This document shows, piece after piece, positions 1 through 5,534 of a stretch of 5,534 bases of DNA. The notes below the pieces were generated by a model. That model searched no databases, was not told where the DNA came from, and saw nothing but the letters and a program-made list of their open reading frames with translations. Numbering within the stretch: the first letter of the stretch is position 1; the number at the start of each line of letters is the position of its first letter. Source of the DNA: Clostridiales bacterium (GTDB lineage: Bacteria; Bacillota; Clostridia; TANB77; CAG-508); assembly GCA_003518755.1 (NCBI GenBank), contig DOYA01000026.1:1-5534 (forward strand), given 5' to 3'. The translations under genes and the position numbers were made by a program.

Positions 1-1613
1 ACCTGTAATGGAGAAAATGCATTATAACTTTGTCCAATAGCAGCAGATAAATTTCTTCCTGCTGTCCAAATTTCATTTACATTTTTTGTTTCACTTATTT
101 GTTTAGCAACTTCTGGAGAAGCTAATGTTCCGGCTGTTTCACTTGGTAACTCTATTCTAGTTTTAACTCCTAATCCAAAATATCTAGCATATCTGTCTAA
201 AGTATCTATTTTAATTCTGTCACCTACTTCATAGAAAAAGTAGTTACAAGAATGTTGTATTGCACCAGATACATTTAGCCACCCATGTCCATGGTGATAA
301 CTATCATATATCCAACAGTGTGGTTGGTAATCCTTATATTTTGTATAAATACCTGTATCATTGATTTTATCATCTGTAGTAATTGCTCCAGATTCAAGGC
401 CTGCTAGTGCTGTAACCATTTTAAAGATTGATCCAGGTGCATAAGAACCAGATATACATTTATTAAATAATGAATTTTTCTCTTTAATATCATTATATTC
501 TGCTACACTTATTCCGCCAACCCAAGAACTTGGGTTATAATCTGGATTACTTGCCATTGCTAAAATCTCTCCTGATTTTACATCAATTGCAACAACACAT
601 CCACCTAATGTATTATATGCTCTGCCAAACCCTCCATTTCTAATTTTTTCAATATTGTTTGCAAGCGATCTTTCTGCAATCTCTTGAAGTTTAGAATCTA
701 TTGTTAAAACTATAGTAGATCCTTGAAGTGGTTCTTCTGTAGTTGTTTCTCCTGTAACTGTACCATCAACAGACATTTCAATTTCTTTTTTGCCTTTTTC
801 CCCTCTTAAATAATCTTCAAATGATCCTTCAATTCCAGTTCTTCCAACATAATCATCATTATTATATATGTCTTTTCCCTCATTATATTCCTTTTCAGTT
901 ATTTTACCTATGTATCCAATAATATGTGAGGCTAAATTTCCAAAATTATACTTTCTCTCTGTTTGTGTTGTAATAGTTACGCCAGGAAATTCAAAATTTC
1001 TTTCACTTATCTGTGCAACCACTTCTCTTGGAACATTTTCTGCAATTTCTATAGGTTTTATACTACTATAACCTTTAGCTAATATTTCATATCTTATTGC
1101 CATTATTTTTCTAGCTTTTGTAATATCATCTGCTTTTATACTATATTTTTTAATAAAATAATTCATTACATCTTGTGGACTCGAAGTCTCGTTAAGTTTA
1201 TATGTATTTAACCATTTTTTCAAATTATCATCACTTATTGTAAAAGCTGTAACTTCGTTATTTATCGGAAAATTGTTTGGATAAGCAACACCATTTTTTT
1301 CAAATAAATCTATTAAATTTAAAATACAATTATTTAATGATTGATTATCTGTCTTAGTTTTGTAAAGTTCAATATTAAATGAGCTAGTAGTAGTTGCTAG
1401 AACATTTCCAGATCTATCTAATATCTCTCCTCTTGAAGCTTCTAGAACACTTTCGCGAGAAAGCCTTGTATTTGAAATATTTCTGTATTGTGCTCCATTT
1501 ATTATTTGTAATTCAAATAATCTAGAAATAAGAATTACACCTATAATATAAACTATTATAGTAAGTACATTAAACCTAAAATTGGTATATTCTTTTTTTA
1601 TCTTTTTTTTCAA
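1..1613 (-). CDS. mrdA: Penicillin-binding protein 2 (elongation transpeptidase), C-terminal end cut by window edge
   Basis: Class B penicillin-binding protein, the D,D-transpeptidase that cross-links peptidoglycan during side-wall elongation, acting outside the membrane with MreBCD. The frame is open for 537 complete codons to the left edge. Visible in order: a basic N-terminus; one membrane anchor at about residues 13-30; the pedestal motif RGEILDRSGNVLA (61-73); the conserved GRTGIEGSFEDYL block (from 257); the catalytic SxxK motif as PGSIFK, with Ser395 and Lys398; the SxN motif as SCN, Ser455 to Asn457; and the AIGQ...SPLQ segment just before the edge. The third motif, KTG, would lie beyond the window. 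I chose the TTG start at 1613 because AGGTGAG ends 7 nt upstream. An in-frame GTG at 1625 lies inside that site, and another in-frame TTG at 1637 directly follows the mreD stop. The gap from mreD is 24 nt, so cotranscription is likely. The first codons carry A8 and A7 runs. Ser-Ile in place of the common Ser-Thr in SxxK is a mild variation. The spore-specific paralogue SpoVD is less likely, given the position right after mreD. Confidence 0.95.
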   Translation of the reverse strand, partial: MKKKIKKEYTNFRFNVLTIIVYIIGVILISRLFELQIINGAQYRNISNTRLSRESVLEASRGEILDRSGNVLATTTSSFNIELYKTKTDNQSLNNCILNLIDLFEKNGVAYPNNFPINNEVTAFTISDDNLKKWLNTYKLNETSSPQDVMNYFIKKYSIKADDITKARKIMAIRYEILAKGYSSIKPIEIAENVPREVVAQISERNFEFPGVTITTQTERKYNFGNLASHIIGYIGKITEKEYNEGKDIYNNDDYVGRTGIEGSFEDYLRGEKGKKEIEMSVDGTVTGETTTEEPLQGSTIVLTIDSKLQEIAERSLANNIEKIRNGGFGRAYNTLGGCVVAIDVKSGEILAMASNPDYNPSSWVGGISVAEYNDIKEKNSLFNKCISGSYAPGSIFKMVTALAGLESGAITTDDKINDTGIYTKYKDYQPHCWIYDSYHHGHGWLNVSGAIQHSCNYFFYEVGDRIKIDTLDRYARYFGLGVKTRIELPSETAGTLASPEVAKQISETKNVNEIWTAGRNLSAAIGQSYNAFSPLQ

Positions 1614-1620
1614 AGCTTTT

Positions 1621-1627
1621 CTCACCT
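1621..1627 (-). promoter_or_regulatory. Ribosome binding site deciding the TTG start of mrdA
   Basis: The minus strand reads AGGTGAG here, 7 nt before TTG at 1613. The in-frame GTG at 1625-1623 sits inside this purine block and would have no properly spaced Shine-Dalgarno of its own. The TTG is therefore the better start. Confidence 0.7.
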
Positions 1628-1637
1628 TCTTTTTCAA

Positions 1638-2172
1638 CTAAAAATACCTTGTCAAAATCTTGTCTCCCTTGTATACTGCCTCTATCTTATAGCCCAAATT
1701 TTGAATAATCGGATATAAAATAATTGTCATTATAACATTATACAAACATTCAATTAATAAAATTTTTACAAATGGTAATACTTCAAAGGAATACTTATAA
1801 AAAACTCCTCCAATTAAATATAAAGAGACTTCATAAATAATAGTACAAATTGTTATCATCATAATAATTGTTAGCTTATTTTCTTTAGAAAAATTTTTAT
1901 CAAAAACCCCTCCAATAAATCCAACTATCCCAAGGAATATCCCAGAGATTCCAATTTTTCTACCAATAAAAAAATCTAATAAAACTCCGAAAAGCACTCC
2001 ATAAGCTACACCAGCAATTCTGCTATAAAATAATCCTATAAAAAGAACTAGAATTATAAACATATTTGGCATTACTCCGTGCAATTCTAAATGTTGAAAA
2101 AAAATTTACTTGTAAAAAATAAATTATAATAAAGGTTAGAATTAAAAGAGCATTTATTGCAAATTTTTTCAT
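1638..2172 (-). CDS. mreD: Rod shape-determining protein MreD, interrupted by an apparent one-base frameshift
   Basis: Integral membrane subunit of the rod-elongation complex, linking MreB and MreC to the synthases RodA and PBP2. The ATG at 2172 has AAAGGA 11 nt upstream and opens a typical MreD start (MKKFAINALL..., a membrane helix at about residues 4-20). This frame runs into T8 (positions 2097-2104) and then stops at TAG 2025-2023 after 49 codons. The other frame, open down to TAG 1640-1638, carries the rest of the family: HGVMPNMFIILVLF, several further hydrophobic helices and a basic C-terminus. Upstream in that frame a TAA lies just before the T run, so only a weak TTG (2084) could start it, giving 148 residues without the first helix. 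Removing one T joins the parts as ...VNFFQHLELHGVMPN..., 177 residues, the normal family size. The gene lies 101 nt after mreC and 24 nt before mrdA. Assignment is secure from the hydrophobic profile and context. Whether the break is real is not decidable here. Confidence 0.88.
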
Positions 2173-2204
2173 TTTCCTATTATTCCTTTCTAAGTCACCA
2201 ATCC

Positions 2205-2256
2205 GGTTGGAAAAGAATTGAATTTTGACAATGTAGAATTCAATTATTTTTCAACC
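2205..2256. repeat. 20-bp imperfect inverted repeat between mreC and mreD
   Basis: Arms 2205-2224 and 2237-2256 pair over 20 bp with two imperfect positions (2210/2251 and 2215/2246), around a 12-nt loop. The stem is closed by GGTTG/CAACC. It starts 17 nt past the mreC stop and ends 32 nt before the mreD start codon. No T-run follows on either strand, so it does not look like an intrinsic terminator. It could be an mRNA-processing or stability hairpin that sets the MreC to MreD ratio, or the relic of a small palindromic element. The sequence alone does not choose between these. Confidence 0.75.
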
Positions 2257-2273
2257 TTCAAACTACTACTTGA

Positions 2274-3089
2274 TTAATTTGTAATAACAAGAACAGTATC
2301 TAATTTATTAAAATTAACCCCTGTATTAACTATAGCATACCTATCATTTATATTGCTACCATTAATAACCTTGTTAACTTTGCCAATAAATATTCCTTTT
2401 GGATAAATTCCACCAAGTCCTGATGTTTCAATATTATCCCCACTGGCAATTTGTGCATCTGTAGGTATATAAACTGCTTTTAATTCATTTTTTCCTTCTA
2501 GCATACCTTTACATACAACTGACTCTCTTGAAGAACTAATAATACTACTTGTATTACTTGAAGAATCTACAATTGTCTGAACTTTAGCCGTATTATCTGT
2601 TGCTGAAATAACAAAACCAACTAATCCTTCAGAAGCAATTACTGTCATGTTTTCTTTAATTCCACTATTTTTACCTGCATTAATTACAATCGTTTTTGAA
2701 TAATTGCTTATATCTCTACTTATTACATCTGCTCCAACAGTTTTATAGTCACTGTATTTTTCAGTTAATTTCATATATTCTTTTAAAGTTTGATTTTCAG
2801 CCTTAATAGATTCAAATTCTCTAAGTTTTTCTTCTAATTCATTATTCTTTTGTTTTAGCTCATCATTTTCATTTTGTAGATTGTTAATATTTGTAAAAAA
2901 TGAATTATTTGAGTGTACTTTATTTTTTAAAAATGTCAATCCATTTTGAATTGGGTTAACAAGTTTATCTGCTATATTTTCAATATAAGATAAATTACTA
3001 TTTTTGGTATTTGTCAATACAACTAATAATATTAAAATAATTATTGTTATTATTATTCCAATTATTCCATTTTTTTTACTCTTATACAT
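2274..3089 (-). CDS. mreC: Rod shape-determining protein MreC
   Basis: Membrane-anchored scaffold of the elongation machine. It dimerises outside the membrane and binds PBP2, which in studied species it activates. Seen in order in 271 residues: a short basic cytoplasmic tail; one membrane helix at about 8-26; a spacer; a coiled coil at about 66-108, rich in Asn, Glu, Lys and Leu; then the beta-rich MreC domain from about 115 to the end. That domain includes GIKENMTVIASEGLVGFV (143-160) and the conserved SGLGGIYPKGIFIGKV block (223-238). Length is normal for a Firmicute MreC. The start ATG at 3089 has GAAGGGAT upstream, and mreB ends 30 nt before it, so the two are cotranscribed. The A8 run in codons 5-7 is in frame here, unlike the T8 run that breaks mreD. 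Confidence is very high. Confidence 0.97.
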   Translation of the reverse strand: MYKSKKNGIIGIIITIIILILLVVLTNTKNSNLSYIENIADKLVNPIQNGLTFLKNKVHSNNSFFTNINNLQNENDELKQKNNELEEKLREFESIKAENQTLKEYMKLTEKYSDYKTVGADVISRDISNYSKTIVINAGKNSGIKENMTVIASEGLVGFVISATDNTAKVQTIVDSSSNTSSIISSSRESVVCKGMLEGKNELKAVYIPTDAQIASGDNIETSGLGGIYPKGIFIGKVNKVINGSNINDRYAIVNTGVNFNKLDTVLVITN

Positions 3090-3119
3090 AATAACTTATC
3101 CCTTCATTATTGTTTTATA

Positions 3120-4160
3120 TTAGTGCCTTTTTCTGCTGTTAATTAATACACTTTTTAACTTTTCTAAATCTTCTAAAGTTTTTCCAGTCCCTTTTACTAC
3201 ACAATCTAATGGCGATTCTGCAATTATAACTGGCATATTTATTTCTTGGCTCAAAAGCTTATCTAAATTTTGAATTAAAGCCCCTCCACCAGCTAAATAT
3301 ACACCTTTTTCTACTAAATCTGCGGCAAGTTCTGGAGGAGTCTTTTCTAATGTTTGTTTTACTGTATTTATTATTTTATAAATTGATTCTCCCATTGCTT
3401 CCATTACTTGAGAAGAAGTAATAGTTATATTACGAGGAAGTCCTGTTTTTAAATCCCTGCCTCTAAATTCCATAGGTGTATCTGTCATAAGTGGTAATGC
3501 ACATCCTATAGATATTTTTATTTGTTCTGCTGTTGTTTCTCCTATAGCAATATTTTCTTTCCTTTTTATATATTCAATAATATCCTCATCTAATTCATCT
3601 CCAGCTATTCTTAAAGAATTGCTAATAACTATGCCACCTAAAGAAATAACTGCAACTTCAGTTGTTCCTCCACCAATATCAATAATCATATTTCCACATG
3701 GCTCTCCAACTTTTATTCCAGCTCCAATTGCAGCTGCCATAGGTTCTTCAATTAAATAAACCTCTTTTGCCCCAGCTTGTGTTATAGTTTCTTCAACAGC
3801 TCTTTCTTCAACCTCAGTAATTCCTGAAGGTACACCAACTACAACTCTAGGTCTTCCAACATTATATCTAGAACATACTTTTTTAAACATGTTTTTTAAC
3901 ATTAAACACGTTGCTGTAAAATCTGCAATAACTCCATCTTTCATTGGCCTAACTGCTTCTATTGTATCAGGAGTTCTTCCAAGCATTTCTTTTGCTTCAA
4001 ATCCTGTTGCTTTTATTTCTCCTGTTTTTTTATCTATTGCAACTACAGAAGGCTCTTTTAAAACAATACCTTTACCTTTTAAAGTAATTAAAATATTTGC
4101 TGTTCCTAAATCTATTCCCATATCTTTAGAACCAAATTTAAAAAAATTAAGAAGTTTCAT
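3120..4160 (-). CDS. mreB: Actin-like rod shape-determining protein MreB
   Basis: Cytoplasmic ATP-binding actin homologue whose membrane-bound filaments guide side-wall peptidoglycan synthesis. All hallmarks of the actin/Hsp70 fold are visible in 346 residues: phosphate-1 loop DLGTAN (17-22); PSGITEVEERAV (111-122); connect motif EEPMAAAIG (138-146); phosphate-2 loop DIGGGTTEV (161-169); RIAGDELDEDI (184-194); and adenosine motif GVYLAGGGALI (286-296). The first residues, MKLLNFFKF, are hydrophobic and basic, as expected of a short membrane-binding N-terminus. Length is typical. The ATG at 4160 is the only sensible start, but its nearest good Shine-Dalgarno, AGAGGA at 4175-4180, is 14 nt away, which is long. 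A 154-nt gap with a repeat array separates it from radC, while mreC follows after 30 nt. Mbl or MreBH are alternatives within the family, but the position before mreC favours MreB. Confidence 0.99.
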   Translation of the reverse strand: MKLLNFFKFGSKDMGIDLGTANILITLKGKGIVLKEPSVVAIDKKTGEIKATGFEAKEMLGRTPDTIEAVRPMKDGVIADFTATCLMLKNMFKKVCSRYNVGRPRVVVGVPSGITEVEERAVEETITQAGAKEVYLIEEPMAAAIGAGIKVGEPCGNMIIDIGGGTTEVAVISLGGIVISNSLRIAGDELDEDIIEYIKRKENIAIGETTAEQIKISIGCALPLMTDTPMEFRGRDLKTGLPRNITITSSQVMEAMGESIYKIINTVKQTLEKTPPELAADLVEKGVYLAGGGALIQNLDKLLSQEINMPVIIAESPLDCVVKGTGKTLEDLEKLKSVLINSRKRH

Positions 4161-4224
4161 GGCTTATTTCACTTTCCTCTCATGAATTATTTCTTTAAAA
4201 TTACAATTTATATAAAAGAATGAT

Positions 4225-4280
4225 GTTTGAACTTGGAGGTTTGAAGTCGGAGGTCAGAGGTTGGACGTCCTACATCCTAC
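4225..4280. repeat. Degenerate heptanucleotide repeat array with an internal inversion
   Basis: Eight contiguous 7-mers on the plus strand: gtttgaa, cttggag, gtttgaa, gtcggag, gtcagag, gttggac, gtcctac, atcctac. The first six fit a loose GTYNGAR pattern. The last two, read on the other strand, are GTAGGAC and GTAGGAT, so the array flips at the palindrome ggacgtcc (4263-4270). Position 4288-4294, two units further on in register, reads GTTAGAG on the minus strand and may be a decayed inverted unit. The stretch 4231-4290 is about half G+C, in clear contrast to the A+T-rich surroundings. It lies in the radC-mreB gap, upstream of mreB. Short tandem heptamer repeats are known from other bacteria, for example the cyanobacterial STRR sequences. 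No function is evident here. Confidence 0.75.
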
Positions 4281-4314
4281 TTTCTCCCTCTAACTTTATT
4301 CTCTCACAATTAGT

Positions 4315-5032
4315 CTACATATCTACTTTGTTTATTTGTAATTTCCAATCTTTAATAGACATTATACTAGTGTACTCTGATTTTCCAATAACAATATGAT
4401 CTAATAGTTTTATCCCTAATAAATTAGCAGAATTTTCTAATTTATATGTTACTTCAAAATCCTGCATACTTGGAGTTGACATTCCGGCTCGGATGATTAT
4501 GAACAAGTATAATTTTGGGAGCAGAAATTTTTACTGCTTCTGAAAGCACATCTTTCATCCCAATATTTACAAAATTCTTTCCACCAATTGCCACATCTTT
4601 TATTTTAAGAATATTGCATTTTGTATCTAGCAGAACTACTTTTGCTATTTCTACTTTTTCATATTGCATATCACTCATTAGTATTTTTACAATATCATTT
4701 GGTTCTTTAATTTTTATTTTTTGGTAATTTAAAGGTTGGTTCATTCTACTTGCAAGCTCACAAACAGCTTTAAGTTGTATTGCTTTAATTTTACCCATTC
4801 CTTTAATTTTTATTAGTTCTTCTATTTCTAAGTCTCTCAAAAAATTTAAATTGTTGAAATTTTGTTCATCATTTAATTTCAATATTTGCCTTGCTATATC
4901 TATACTTGTATATGTTTTAGTTCCTGTTTTTATTATAATAGCTAATAACTCAGCATTACTTAAATTCTTTGCACCATATAGTTCAAGTTTTTCATATGGT
5001 CTTTCAGTTTCAGGCAATTCTTTTATTGTCAA
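4315..5032 (-). CDS. radC: RadC-family JAB/MPN domain protein, interrupted by an apparent one-base frameshift
   Basis: RadC-family protein with an N-terminal helix-hairpin-helix region (IKGMGKIKAIQL, residues 76-87) and a C-terminal JAB1/MPN metalloprotease-like domain. A role in DNA repair was once proposed and is now doubted. From the TTG at 5032 the frame runs 192 residues and ends at 4454, shortly after the metal-binding HNHPS (178-182). The remainder, STPSMQDFEVTYKL to the C-terminus, which includes LLGIKLLDHIVIG, is in another frame and ends at TAG 4317-4315. Dropping one base at 4484-4488 gives HNHPSGMSTPSMQD, the usual HxH...D JAMM signature, and a 238-residue protein of near-normal length. 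As written, the first part lacks the motif's Asp. The TTG start is set by AAAGGA 7 nt upstream and gives the family-typical start MTIKELPETERPYEKL. The DUF4321-type gene ends 36 nt before it. The identity is secure; the integrity is not. Confidence 0.93.
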
Positions 5033-5039
5033 TTAAATA

Positions 5040-5045
5040 TCCTTT
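5040..5045 (-). promoter_or_regulatory. Ribosome binding site supporting the TTG start of radC
   Basis: The minus strand reads AAAGGA, 7 nt before TTG at 5032. No ATG or GTG near this position gives the expected RadC N-terminus, so the site decides the start. Confidence 0.7.
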
Positions 5046-5068
5046 CTGCCCCTAACTTTGTTATTTTA

Positions 5069-5329
5069 TTATATTTTTCTATAAATAAAAATTCCTATTG
5101 CCATTCCAATAATACTGGCAATATTTATTTTTATTGTAAATGCAAATGTAAGTGTTAAAATGCTTAAATTCAAAACAAATGGATTTGTAATTCCAAATTC
5201 TTGTCCATATCCTAACCACCATAATCCATTAACCTTACTTGCTAAATCTCCTAGTAACCCACCTATTACTAGTCCACATAATATAAAAATTAGCATTATC
5301 CAAAAACTTTTATCTCTTGCTGCCATCAT
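5069..5329 (-). CDS. Small DUF4321-type membrane protein
   Basis: An 86-residue hydrophobic protein of unknown function, matching from memory the DUF4321 family found next to radC or mre genes in Clostridia. It starts MMAARDKSFW and has a helix at about 9-27 (ending in a GLVIGGLLG stretch), a short loop with WWLGYGQEFGI (37-47), then a hydrophobic region LNLSILTLTFAFTIKINIASIIG (53-75) and a final helix ending in YRKI. Two or three membrane passes are likely. A strong TAAGGAGG lies upstream: AGGAGG ends 5 nt before the ATG at 5329 and 8 nt before the second ATG at 5326, so either Met may start it. It is the first gene after a good promoter and is followed by radC after 36 nt, so it should be coexpressed with the shape genes. 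The family name is a recognition from pattern, not a search. The coding call itself is strong. Confidence 0.87.
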   Translation of the reverse strand: MMAARDKSFWIMLIFILCGLVIGGLLGDLASKVNGLWWLGYGQEFGITNPFVLNLSILTLTFAFTIKINIASIIGMAIGIFIYRKI

Positions 5330-5350
5330 TCATTCCTCCTTAGTTATTTT

Positions 5351-5375
5351 TCTTACGGATTTATATCTTGTAAGA
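5351..5375 (-). promoter_or_regulatory. Short 5' leader hairpin of the operon transcript
   Basis: TCTTAC (5351-5356) and GTAAGA (5370-5375) form a 6-bp stem with a 13-nt loop. It would begin at about the first transcribed bases from the promoter at 5383-5411. A hairpin at the very 5' end can protect an mRNA from decay. The stem is short and may be chance. Confidence 0.35.
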
Positions 5376-5382
5376 CTTTTAT

Positions 5383-5411
5383 ATTATATATGCATTTTAA
5401 GTTTTTTTCAA
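5383..5411 (-). promoter_or_regulatory. SigA-type promoter for the DUF4321-radC-mre cluster
   Basis: On the minus strand there is a -35 TTGAAA (5411-5406), a 17-nt spacer, and a perfect -10 TATAAT (5388-5383). Transcription would start near 5376, leaving a leader of about 47 nt before the first gene. This is the best promoter in the window. No equally good one is seen in the radC-mreB or mreC-mreD gaps. Confidence 0.75.
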
Positions 5412-5432
5412 GTAGAAGATGCATATTTTCAT

Positions 5433-5469
5433 AAAAAAACTATATCTGTATTAGATATAGTCCTTTTTT
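5433..5469 (-). terminator. Probable intrinsic terminator upstream of the operon
   Basis: A perfect 8-bp stem, ACTATATC (5439-5446) with GATATAGT (5454-5461), encloses a 7-nt loop. On the minus strand it is followed by a run of seven T. On the plus strand it is followed by CC and six T, so it may work both ways. The stem is A+T-rich and thus moderate in strength. It sits just upstream of the operon promoter and would separate the operon from a minus-strand gene lying beyond the right edge. Confidence 0.55.
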
Positions 5470-5483
5470 ATTGGTTCTATAAT

Positions 5484-5522
5484 AAATGTTGGGGTGGTTA
5501 AAAACTACTTCAACATTTTTTT
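5484..5522 (+). terminator. Terminator-like hairpin, favoured in plus-strand RNA
   Basis: Arms 5484-5499 and 5503-5518 pair over 16 bp around an AAA loop. The T run 5516-5522 closes the stem and extends beyond it. As plus-strand RNA the stem has 13 Watson-Crick and three G·U pairs. As minus-strand RNA those three become A·C mismatches. No plus-strand gene is seen upstream that would need it. It may be a terminator of an unseen RNA, or a hairpin inside the end of a mobile or repeat element. Confidence 0.5.
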
Positions 5523-5534
5523 GTAAAAATATAG

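Noticed and set aside
868..1071. Plus-strand open frame of 67 codons
   Set aside because: It lies wholly inside mrdA, antisense to conserved coding sequence, with no family-like content.
3889..4185. Plus-strand open frame of 98 codons over the mreB start
   Set aside because: It is antisense to the most conserved part of MreB. Its hydrophobic translation is the expected shadow of that sequence.
4181..4230. Possible promoter for mreB (TTCAAA, TATAAA and TGTAAT boxes on the minus strand)
   Set aside because: No pair of boxes has 16-18 nt spacing; the combinations give 13 or 20 nt. A promoter here is possible but not supported.
4225..4280. Array considered as CRISPR
   Set aside because: The units are 7 nt, contiguous and degenerate, with no spacers, so it is not a CRISPR array.
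4515..5036. Plus-strand open frames opposite radC
   Set aside because: Both are antisense to conserved RadC sequence and look like shadows of an A+T-rich gene.
5388..5426. Inverted ATATGCAT / ATGCATAT pair across the promoter
   Set aside because: It is an 8-bp A+T-rich match with a 23-nt gap that overlaps the -10 and flanks the -35. It could be an operator but is easily expected by chance at this composition.
5160..5501. Plus-strand open frame of 113 codons
   Set aside because: It covers the DUF4321-type gene in antisense, then the promoter and both hairpins at the right edge. It has no coherent domain.

Overview
The window is very A+T-rich and carries one cell-shape operon, entirely on the minus strand. 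In transcription order (right to left) it reads: small DUF4321-type membrane protein, radC, mreB, mreC, mreD, then the elongation penicillin-binding protein PBP2 (mrdA), which runs off the left edge. This gene order, the DUF4321-type protein, the purine-rich Shine-Dalgarno sites and the TTG starts point to a low-GC Firmicute, most likely class Clostridia. No species can be named from the sequence.

Right edge (5341-5534): a noncoding stretch with two hairpins near the edge and a near-ideal SigA-type promoter (TTGAAA, 17 nt, TATAAT). The promoter should start a transcript near position 5376 that reads leftward through the whole cluster. The hairpin at 5433-5469 looks like a terminator that ends incoming minus-strand transcription. 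The hairpin at 5484-5522 pairs best as plus-strand RNA and may belong to the end of a mobile or repeated element. Middle (4161-5329): the DUF4321-type gene, radC, and a 154-nt gap holding an unusual GC-rich heptanucleotide array that reverses orientation part-way. Left (1-4160): mreB, mreC, mreD and mrdA, with a 20-bp inverted repeat between mreC and mreD.

MreB polymerises under the membrane. MreC and MreD link it across the membrane to PBP2, the transpeptidase that cross-links new side-wall peptidoglycan. Together they are the core of the rod-elongation machine. radC is a usual chromosomal neighbour whose function is not settled.

Two genes do not read through as given. mreD is broken at a run of eight T, and radC is broken inside its JAMM metal-binding motif. 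In each case removing one base restores a normal full-length protein, so sequencing error, recent mutation or slippage are all possible. No previously undescribed system is evident. The main points of interest are the two frameshifts, the heptad array and the two unexplained hairpins.
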